A stretch of DNA of 64,000 bases from Prauserella isguenensis (GTDB taxonomy: Bacteria; Actinomycetota; Actinomycetes; Mycobacteriales; Pseudonocardiaceae). The notes under the pieces are model-generated. The model searched no databases, was not told the origin of the DNA, and saw only the letters and a list, made by a program, of their open reading frames with translations. Position 1 is the first letter of the stretch; the number at the start of each line of letters is the position of its first letter. The stretch spans positions 310,001 through 374,000 of the forward strand of contig NZ_JACHWU010000004.1 of the NCBI RefSeq assembly GCF_014191605.1. The letters are read 5' to 3'. Made by a program: the position numbers and the translations under genes. Shown here piece after piece: positions 1 through 8,025 of the stretch.

Positions 1-1123
1 CGAGCAGCCGTCCCGCCATGGCGAGTGCCGCGGCCGTGCCGTTGGTCAGTCCCCACTTCGCGAAGCCGGTGGCGAGGAGGATCCGGTCGTCGCCGGGCAG
101 TAGCTGACCGACGTAGGGAAGCCGGTCGATCGAGTCGTAGTCCTGTGCGGACCATTGCTCGCGTGGCACCGCGGACGGGAAGTGCGTCGTGGCCCAGTCG
201 ATGAGGGCGTCGACGTGGTCCTGTTCGGAGCCGGTCCGGCCCACGTCGTGCCCGAATCCGCCGACGAGCAGTGCCCGCTGCCGATCGCGCCACGCGTAGC
301 GCAGCGACACGGTCGGATCACCGGCGCGCAGGTACATCGAACGCGGAACCGGTTCGGAGATATCGAACGCCACGGAGTACGACCTGCGGGCTCGGAGACG
401 GCCGAAGAAGCCGCCCCGGTCGAGCAGCGGCGTGCCGGTCGCCAGGACCACGCTGTCGGCCTCGAGTGTCACGTCGTCGTCGAGCCGCACCCGGAGTGGG
501 CCGCGGCTGCCGAGGGTCGTTCTCGGACGCACGTCACGCACCCGAGTGCCCGCGTAGAGCTCCCCGCCGTGTTCCCGGAGGTCGGAGATCAGTGTGCTCA
601 GCAGCAGAATCGGGTCGAGTTGCGCCTGGTCGGGCAGCTCGACGGCGTCGGCCGTACGGAACGGCAGTTCGGTGGGCGCCGCCTTGCGCACCGGGAGTCC
701 GGCCGCCCGGCAGGCGCGGAACTCGGCGTCGACGGCGCCGGCGTCCCCGCGCTCGGTGGCGATCGTGACGGCCGATTCCCGGTCGACGTGAACCCCGTGG
801 TACTCGCAGTACCGCAGAAGCCAGGACTGGCCTTCCCGGTTCGCGTCGACGTAGGCGCGCAGGGTCTCCCGCCCGTGGCGTGCCGCGATCCCCGAGGCGC
901 GCGTGCCCTGCAGCAGGCTCAGTTTGCCGGTCGTGTTGCCGGTGGCCACGGCACCCGGGTGGCGGGCTTCCAGCACCGCCGTGGACCCACCGGCCCGAGC
1001 GAGCAGTAGGGCGGTGACCAGGCCGGTCAGCCCCGCGCCCACCACGACGTGGTCGTATTTCTCGCCGGGACGGGGCGCCGAGGCCGGCTCAGGTCTGTGG
1101 TCTCGCAGCCACAGTGATGTCAT
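1..1123 (-). CDS. FAD-dependent oxidoreductase (DAO family), 3' part outside the window
   Basis: Reading leftward from ATG 1123 gives about 374 residues that run off the window edge without a stop. The N-terminal part has a Rossmann dinucleotide-binding motif, VVVGAGLTGL followed by VLEARHPG, which marks an FAD-dependent amino-acid or glycine oxidase-like (DAO) enzyme. The visible end, FAKWGLTNG, is the second FAD-contacting part of the fold. Many actinobacterial relatives carry a C-terminal Rieske 2Fe-2S domain; that part would lie beyond the window and cannot be checked. The substrate is unknown. A hemerythrin-domain gene lies 19 bases upstream on the same strand, so the two may be cotranscribed, possibly in a redox or oxygen-linked unit (inference). 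Confidence 0.85.
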   Translation of the reverse strand, partial: MTSLWLRDHRPEPASAPRPGEKYDHVVVGAGLTGLVTALLLARAGGSTAVLEARHPGAVATGNTTGKLSLLQGTRASGIAARHGRETLRAYVDANREGQSWLLRYCEYHGVHVDRESAVTIATERGDAGAVDAEFRACRAAGLPVRKAAPTELPFRTADAVELPDQAQLDPILLLSTLISDLREHGGELYAGTRVRDVRPRTTLGSRGPLRVRLDDDVTLEADSVVLATGTPLLDRGGFFGRLRARRSYSVAFDISEPVPRSMYLRAGDPTVSLRYAWRDRQRALLVGGFGHDVGRTGSEQDHVDALIDWATTHFPSAVPREQWSAQDYDSIDRLPYVGQLLPGDDRILLATGFAKWGLTNGTAAALAMAGRLL

Positions 1124-1142
1124 GGGTTCGCTCCACGCAGGC

Positions 1143-1700
1143 TCAGCGCGTCGTGAGCGCGTCGCGGAGCCGGTCGATCAGGCCCGCGCCGGGATCCATG
1201 ATGCGGTTCGCGGGCGGAGTGTCCGGTGCGGAGGGGTGCGGCCGGGTCGGCGCGGTCTTCTTCGCTTCCAGGACGCGCTGTCCGAGCTCGCGGAGCTGCT
1301 CGTCCGAGCATGCGTTGCGGAGCTTGGGCAGCAGGTCGTTCTCCTCGTCCTCGATGTGGTGCCGGATGTCGTCCATCAGCTGGCCCACGAGCGCGTCGAA
1401 CTGCGGGTCGGTCGGCTCGACGTCCTCGAGGTCCTTCATGAGCCGTTCCGCGCCGGAGTGTTCTTCGATCTCGTGGTCGGCGATCTCGTCACCGTTGTCG
1501 AGATGCTCCCGCGCCGCCGGGTACATCCACTGTTCCTCGGCGACAGAGTGCCGCACCAGCTCGGTGATGACGTGGTCGACGAGCTTCCTGCGGTGCTCGG
1601 GCGAGCCGTCGTGCGACTCCAGCTCGCGGAAGACCGATTCCACGGCCCGGTGGTCGGCGGTGATGACCTCGATCAGATCGGCTTGCTGCGTGGTGGTCAT
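1143..1700 (-). CDS. Hemerythrin HHE-domain protein
   Basis: The protein has 185 residues and is rich in His and Glu. It shows the metal-ligand spacing of hemerythrin-like four-helix bundles: DHRAVE near residue 16, HSVAEEQWMYP near 51, DHEIEEHSGAERL near 75 and HHIEDEENDLLP near 114. Such proteins bind a non-haem di-iron centre and sense or handle oxygen, nitric oxide or peroxide in the cytoplasm. A GGAGG ribosome site lies just upstream of ATG 1700. The C-terminal 35 residues are Pro-rich and probably disordered. The downstream FAD oxidoreductase is close enough for one transcript. Confidence 0.9.
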   Translation of the reverse strand: MTTTQQADLIEVITADHRAVESVFRELESHDGSPEHRRKLVDHVITELVRHSVAEEQWMYPAAREHLDNGDEIADHEIEEHSGAERLMKDLEDVEPTDPQFDALVGQLMDDIRHHIEDEENDLLPKLRNACSDEQLRELGQRVLEAKKTAPTRPHPSAPDTPPANRIMDPGAGLIDRLRDALTTR

Positions 1701-2214
1701 GAGTTACCTCCGTCAACGGTCGTCAGCTCCGGTCTTCGCCTGCGTACCCACGGAGCGCAGTGTTTAACGATCCGCCGCGCGGCTGCGGTGGACGCCGCCG
1801 TCCGTGCCACCGCCCCGGCACCGTCGAGCCCAATGTCGGGGAGGTGGCGCGGCCCCTCGTGGCCGACTCGGTCGTTGTCGCCGTGAGTTCGCACCACGAC
1901 TCGCACCACGACGGCGGTGTGGTCGTCGACCGCCCACGGTGCCCAGGTGCTCGCCGCGCGGACGTACCCGAACGCGCGGGCGTCCCGGTGGAGGCGCCCG
2001 CGCGAGGCCGCCGAAGGTGCCGGGTCCTACGGCGGCGGCACGACCGGCGCCGGCAAGACGAGTCGTTGTCGCAGACACCTACGCGCGACTCGAACCGTGG
2101 CTGCGCGCACCGTTGCGGGAGGAGATGAATCGCCGGGGCAACGACCCGGGGCATGACCGTCCGACCGAGGGGGCGTGCCCCGTGTCCTGCAGCTGACCTG
2201 CAGGCCAGAGAGGG
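1701..2214. other. 514-base gap with GC-rich open frames but no recognisable gene
   Basis: No protein family is recognised here. On the minus strand a frame runs from about 2030 to 1697 without a stop and ends in a TGA overlapping the hemerythrin ATG (ATGA). Its third codon positions are strongly GC-biased from about 1910 down, but it lacks a clear start and any motif. The opposite strand is also open over much of the span, so GC bias alone does not choose. It could be a small unrecognised gene, a gene remnant or a noncoding leader. Near the tRNA-Arg gene there is a small hairpin at 2186-2204. Confidence 0.35.
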
Positions 2215-2288
2215 TGCCCCCGGCAGGACTCGAACCTGCGACCTAGAGATTAGAAGGCTCTTGCTCTATCCAGCTGAGCTACGGAGGC
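2215..2288 (-). tRNA. tRNA-Arg (TCT anticodon)
   Basis: The minus strand folds as a 74-nt tRNA. The acceptor stem GCCTCCG pairs with CGGGGGC, the discriminator is A, the D-arm is GCTCAGCTGGATAGAGC and the T-loop is TTCGAGT. The anticodon loop CTTCTAA places TCT at 2254-2252, which reads AGA, a rare codon in so GC-rich a genome. CCA is not encoded. Confidence 0.95.
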
Positions 2289-2689
2289 TCGGCGCGACCT
2301 CGCCGGCCGCGGTGAGCCAGCTTAGTCATCGCCGTGTATGTGATCGCGCGATGTGCCCGATTCGTTTCACTCGTGTCTCATGGTGCTACGTGGATCACAT
2401 TCGCACCGTGGGCGGGCCGCGTTGTCCGCATCACTGTCGCGGCGAACTCCGGGGCGCCGCGACGTGGGCCCAGGATACGGCGACGGCCCCCGTCCGCGAA
2501 CGAGGAGGGCCGTGGGGGCGCCGGGCGCGGGACGGAGCGCGGGGAGCACGCTCCGCCAGACGGCGCCCCCACGGCGACGCGGTCACGTTCGGGGCGGCGT
2601 GACCGCGCCCTGGCCTGCCCTCGCGGCGCCGCGGGTTCCCCCTCCGCGACGCTCGCGCGAGCCGACCGGGCCTGGGGTCGGCGGAGGCG
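2289..2689. other. Intergenic region with a long nested stem-loop
   Basis: No gene is seen between tRNA-Arg and the I36-type inhibitor gene. The region contains a perfect 15-bp inverted repeat (2509-2523 with 2561-2575) whose 37-nt loop holds a second 7-bp hairpin (2533-2539 with 2549-2555). It lies about 115 bases past the stop of the inhibitor gene. Confidence 0.5.
2509..2575. terminator. Nested stem-loop, possible terminator of the inhibitor gene
   Basis: A 15-bp perfect stem beginning GCCGTGGGGGCG encloses a second hairpin with arms CGGAGCG and CGCTCCG. No U-tract follows, as is common in high-GC actinobacteria. It could end transcripts coming leftward from the I36-type gene; a structured RNA role is equally open. 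Confidence 0.45.
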
Positions 2690-3166
2690 TCACTCCCAGA
2701 TCTGAATCGCACGTACGACGTACGGCGCCTGTGGAACGAACGTTCCTGGCCCCGGGTAGGTGCTGAAATCCGCATGGGTCGCACATTCCCGGTCCTGATA
2801 GACCGTCACGTGCCGTTCCATTCTGGTGGCGAACGAATGTGCCTCCATGGCATTGTCGAGTGTGACGCATTGTTCCGTGTGCGTGTTGCGAAGGTCGAAC
2901 CGCTGGAGCTTCCCGCCGTAGAACTCCTCCTGCCAGGCGCAGAACTCTCCCGAGTTGCAGACGAATTCCGGATGCTGGGGGCTCGGCGACTCGTCGGAGC
3001 CCGGCGCTGCAACTGCGAGCGAGGGCGCCGACGAGGACATGCGGTGCGTCGACATGCCGCTCGGGGTTTCCGCGGCGGCAGGTGCCGCGAGGCCGGCGAC
3101 GGTCGCGACGGTGCTGAGCAGAACGGCGGGCAGGGCCGTGCGGAAGGCGACGTGGCGTCGGGTCAT
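2690..3166 (-). CDS. Secreted peptidase inhibitor I36-like protein
   Basis: The start chosen is ATG 3166 (MTRRHVAFRT), which gives 158 residues with a classic signal peptide: MTRR, a hydrophobic stretch, then a cleavage site near APAAAE. The mature part begins with a Ser/Pro linker. The folded domain carries CNSGEFCAWQ, which opens the beta-gamma-crystallin-like fold of I36 inhibitors such as the Streptomyces metalloproteinase inhibitor, and has several paired Cys. It is probably exported and binds an extracellular protease, though many family members are untested. An upstream ATG at 3244 would place 26 residues before the signal peptide and is unlikely. Confidence 0.8.
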   Translation of the reverse strand: MTRRHVAFRTALPAVLLSTVATVAGLAAPAAAETPSGMSTHRMSSSAPSLAVAAPGSDESPSPQHPEFVCNSGEFCAWQEEFYGGKLQRFDLRNTHTEQCVTLDNAMEAHSFATRMERHVTVYQDRECATHADFSTYPGPGTFVPQAPYVVRAIQIWE

Positions 3167-3257
3167 CGGTTTTCTCCCCCATGTGTGAATCGTCGTGTTC
3201 GGGTCTGGTGTCACGATGGCGAACGTCGAGTGGAATGTCAGCACGAAAACGGGATTC

Positions 3258-3326
3258 TGTGGACAACTCGCCCAGAACGACTCGTTCGAGTTACGGGTAC
3301 CTACTCACGTTCGGCGGTTGTCCACA
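3258..3326. promoter_or_regulatory. Pair of inverted consensus DnaA boxes
   Basis: TGTGGACAA at 3258-3266 and TTGTCCACA at 3318-3326 are exact actinobacterial DnaA boxes in opposite orientation, 51 bases apart. They lie between the divergent inhibitor and copper-protein genes. No dnaA, dnaN or origin-like cluster is present, so a titration or regulatory site, or chance, is more likely than an origin. Confidence 0.4.
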
Positions 3327-3450
3327 GTTTTCGGGAAACGCCTTGTCGCGGGTGTCGATTGCTGCTAATGAAGCGCGGTCCGGGCGCGTGCCGGGCGTCA
3401 CGTTCCGACCGGCGGATCCGGGCGCAGGCCGTCGGCCTACCCTCGTAGAC

Positions 3451-5466
3451 GTGTCCACCGAAGCCGACCCAGAGCCCGGCGTCCGCGCCTCACGCGGGGC
3501 TGGAATCGCACCCCTGCTGACCGTCGGTGCACTCCTCGGCATCGTCGTCGCCGTCGGACTGGTCGCCATGACGGGCGGACTCGGCGCGGTCGCCGGCATC
3601 TCCGACCCCGGCCCGCTCACCACCTACGGCATCACGGTCGTGCGCGTCGCGGCCGACCTCGCCTCGGCGGTGTGCATCGGTTCGTTGCTGCTCGCCGCGT
3701 TCCTCGTGCCACCACAGCGGTCCGGGACGCTCGCCGTCGACGGCTACGCCGCCGTCCGCACGGCCGGTCGCGCCGCATGGGCCTGGTTCGTCTTTGCGCT
3801 GACCTCGGTGTTCTTCGTGGCCGCCGACGGTGCGGGCCGCCCCGTCACCGAGCTGCTCGCCCCCGAGGTCCTGATCAACTTCGTCGGCGCCATCGAACAG
3901 CCGAAGGCCTGGCTCATCACCTCGGGCATCGCCCTGCTGCTGGTCGTCGGCTGTCGCGTGGTCCTCACGTGGGGATGGACGACGGTGCTGTTCTTCGTGT
4001 CGGTCTTCGGGCTCATCCCGGTCGCCGTGACGGGGCATTCGGCCAGTGGTGGCTCCCACGACCTGGCCACGAACAGCCTCCTTTACCACCTGCTCGGCGC
4101 GGCGCTGTGGGTCGGCGGACTGATCGCGTTGCTCGCGCACGGGCGCAGGCGTGGGGCCTACCTGACACTCGCCGCCACCCGATTCTCGAAGATCGCGTTG
4201 GTCGCCTGGATCGTCATGGCACTGTCCGGCGTCGTGAACGCACTCGTCCGCGTCGCACCCGGGGACCTGCTCACCACCGACTACGGGCTTCTGGTCCTGG
4301 CGAAGGTGGTCCTTCTGCTGATGCTCGGGGTGTTCGGACAGCAACAGCGGAGCCGCAGCATCACGGGCCTGCGCGACGGCGAGGGCGGCGGCCAACTGCT
4401 GCGGCTGGCGGGCGTCGAAGTGCTGATCATGCTCGCCACCATCGGACTGGCCGCCGCACTCGCACGGACCCCACCACCTGCGGAGATCGCGGCGCAACCG
4501 TCCACCGTCGAGCTTCTGCTCGGCTACGAACTCTCCGGCGAACCGACATTCTGGACGCTGCTCACCGCGTGGCGGTTCGACCTGATCTACGGCACCGCGG
4601 CGATCGTGCTCGCGGGCCTGTACCTGGCGGGCGTACTGCGGCTGCGGCGGCGCGGTGACGCGTGGCCCGTCGGCCGCACGTGGGCGTGGGTGCTCGGCTG
4701 CGCGATGCTGCTCGTGGCGACCTCGTCCGGGATCGGCCGCTACTCGCCGTCGATGTTCAGCATGCACATGGTCAGCCACATGTTCCTGTCGATGGGTGTG
4801 CCGGTGCTGCTCGTGCTCGGCGGGCCGGTCACGCTCGCGCTGCGGGCGCTGCAGACCGCAGGCAGGGACGCCCCACCTGGGCCGCGAGAGTGGCTGCTGG
4901 CCCTGGTCCACTCGCCCGTGACCCGCGTCCTCACCAACCCGGTGGTCGCGACGCTGCTGTTCGTGGGGTCGTTCTACGGGCTCTACTACTCGGGGATGTT
5001 CGACTCGGCGCTCAACTACCACTGGGCGCACCTGGCGATGAAGGCCCACTTCCTGCTGGCAGGCTATGTCTTCTACTGGCCGGTGATCGGGATCGATCCG
5101 TCGCCGCGCCGACTGCCGCACCTGGCCAAGCTCGGCATGGTGTTCGCGTCCATGCCGTTCCACGCGTTCTTCGGCGTGACCCTGATGAACATGCAGACCG
5201 TGATCGGCGAACCGTTCTACCGGGGACTCGGTCTGCCCTGGGTCGAGGACCTGCTCCTGGATCAGCGGACCGGCGGCGGCATCGCGTGGGCTACGGGCGA
5301 GATCCCGGTGGTGATCGTGATGGTCGCCCTGCTCGTGCAGTGGGCGAGAGCCGACGACCGCGAGGCGCGCCGCCGCGACCGGCGCGAGGACGTCACCGGC
5401 GACCAGGATCTGGCCGCCTACAACGCGATGCTCAAGGAACTCGCGAGCGGGAACCGGCGCGAATAG
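3451..5466 (+). CDS. CopD/CtaG fusion membrane protein (cytochrome c oxidase assembly)
   Basis: The start is placed at GTG 3451, where the membrane protein proper begins; this gives 671 residues with more than a dozen transmembrane helices. The N-terminal half resembles CopD copper-import proteins, with GHSASGGSHDLATN and LLGAALWVGGL segments. The C-terminal half, from about residue 350, is a CtaG-type domain found with caa3 oxidases, with MHMVSHMFLSMGVP and His-rich MPFHAFFGVTLM segments likely to bind copper. The protein probably delivers copper to cytochrome oxidase at the membrane. The charged C-tail (DREARRRDRRED) is cytoplasmic. ssb follows 154 bases downstream and is not obviously cotranscribed. 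Confidence 0.88.
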   Translation: MSTEADPEPGVRASRGAGIAPLLTVGALLGIVVAVGLVAMTGGLGAVAGISDPGPLTTYGITVVRVAADLASAVCIGSLLLAAFLVPPQRSGTLAVDGYAAVRTAGRAAWAWFVFALTSVFFVAADGAGRPVTELLAPEVLINFVGAIEQPKAWLITSGIALLLVVGCRVVLTWGWTTVLFFVSVFGLIPVAVTGHSASGGSHDLATNSLLYHLLGAALWVGGLIALLAHGRRRGAYLTLAATRFSKIALVAWIVMALSGVVNALVRVAPGDLLTTDYGLLVLAKVVLLLMLGVFGQQQRSRSITGLRDGEGGGQLLRLAGVEVLIMLATIGLAAALARTPPPAEIAAQPSTVELLLGYELSGEPTFWTLLTAWRFDLIYGTAAIVLAGLYLAGVLRLRRRGDAWPVGRTWAWVLGCAMLLVATSSGIGRYSPSMFSMHMVSHMFLSMGVPVLLVLGGPVTLALRALQTAGRDAPPGPREWLLALVHSPVTRVLTNPVVATLLFVGSFYGLYYSGMFDSALNYHWAHLAMKAHFLLAGYVFYWPVIGIDPSPRRLPHLAKLGMVFASMPFHAFFGVTLMNMQTVIGEPFYRGLGLPWVEDLLLDQRTGGGIAWATGEIPVVIVMVALLVQWARADDREARRRDRREDVTGDQDLAAYNAMLKELASGNRRE

Positions 5467-5620
5467 CACGGCCCACCGACGACATCCGCGTGATGCCTCC
5501 TCGTCGGCGCCGTTCGTCCACAGCGCCACCGGCTGTCCACAGATTCGCCGCGTCGGCGCTGCGCTGCGCTCTCGCAGGGCACGGTGGAACCCACCGAAAC
5601 CCCGCGAGAAAGGAACGGCA

Positions 5621-6061
5621 ATGGCGATCGGTGAGACCACGGTGACCGTGGTGGGCAACATCTCCAGCGACGTGGTCGTGAAGGACACCCACAGCGGCCC
5701 GGTGGCCGGATTCTGGCTGCGCAGCAACGAACGGCGATACGACAAGGAGTCGGGGGAGTGGTGCAACGGCCGCTCCCTCGCCGTGCGGGTGTCGTGCTGG
5801 CGGCGGCTCGCCGAGAACGTGCGGGACTCGCTCGCCAAAGGCGACCCCGTCGTGGTGAGCGGCCGGTTGTACACGACCGAGTTCGTCACGGACGGGCAAT
5901 CACGCACGGTCGCCGAGCTCGACGCGCAGGCCGTGGGCCCGAACCTGTCGTGGTGCACCAGCAGTGTCCGGCGGCCTTCCCGCGACAGGAACCGTCCCGA
6001 GACTGGTCACGGAGCCGGGAACGCGGCGGAGCCGGTGGTCGCGGCCGCCTCGGCGGCGTGA
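5621..6061 (+). CDS. ssb: Single-stranded DNA-binding protein
   Basis: The protein has 146 residues with an N-terminal OB-fold: VTVVGNISSDVVVKDTHSGP, FWLRSNERRYD, the conserved aromatic-basic SCWRRLAENV and GDPVVVSGRLYTTEF. It binds and protects single-stranded DNA. The C-terminal third is short and ends VVAAASAA, lacking the acidic DDDIPF-type tip that recruits partners in canonical SSB. This is therefore probably the second, non-essential actinobacterial SSB, corresponding to M. tuberculosis Rv2478c, which also sits beside ettA. The ribosome site GAGAAAGGAA precedes ATG 5621. Confidence 0.92.
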   Translation: MAIGETTVTVVGNISSDVVVKDTHSGPVAGFWLRSNERRYDKESGEWCNGRSLAVRVSCWRRLAENVRDSLAKGDPVVVSGRLYTTEFVTDGQSRTVAELDAQAVGPNLSWCTSSVRRPSRDRNRPETGHGAGNAAEPVVAAASAA

Positions 6062-6190
6062 TCGCGTCCGCCACCGCGGAGCGCCGGGCCGCGGACCGTC
6101 GCCTCGCCTCGGCTCGCGGACGACCCCGTGTCGCCCGCGACAAGGCGAGGCGCCGTCAGTCGGTTCGCGGCTCGGCTCTACGATCGCGGT

Positions 6191-7867
<1,677 letters not shown>

Positions 7868-8025
7868 TCACCCGGGCCAGGGACCGCTGCAACGTTGGAT
7901 AGGGTCGGTCTCTCACGAGTCGGCGGCCGGGCCGCGTCACCCGCGTACGGGTACCCGGTTCGGGACCGCCGGCTCGTCGGCACGCCCGTCTGCAGGAATG
8001 GAAGGCCTCACAGAGCGGAGTCCCC

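Noticed and set aside
155-1009. Plus-strand open frame at the left edge
   Set aside because: The opposite strand encodes an FAD-binding oxidoreductase with VVVGAGLTGL; the plus-strand frame has no motif.
3490-5958. An 822-codon minus-strand open frame
   Set aside because: It is a shadow of the CopD/CtaG gene with Arg/His/Gln-rich, motif-free sequence.
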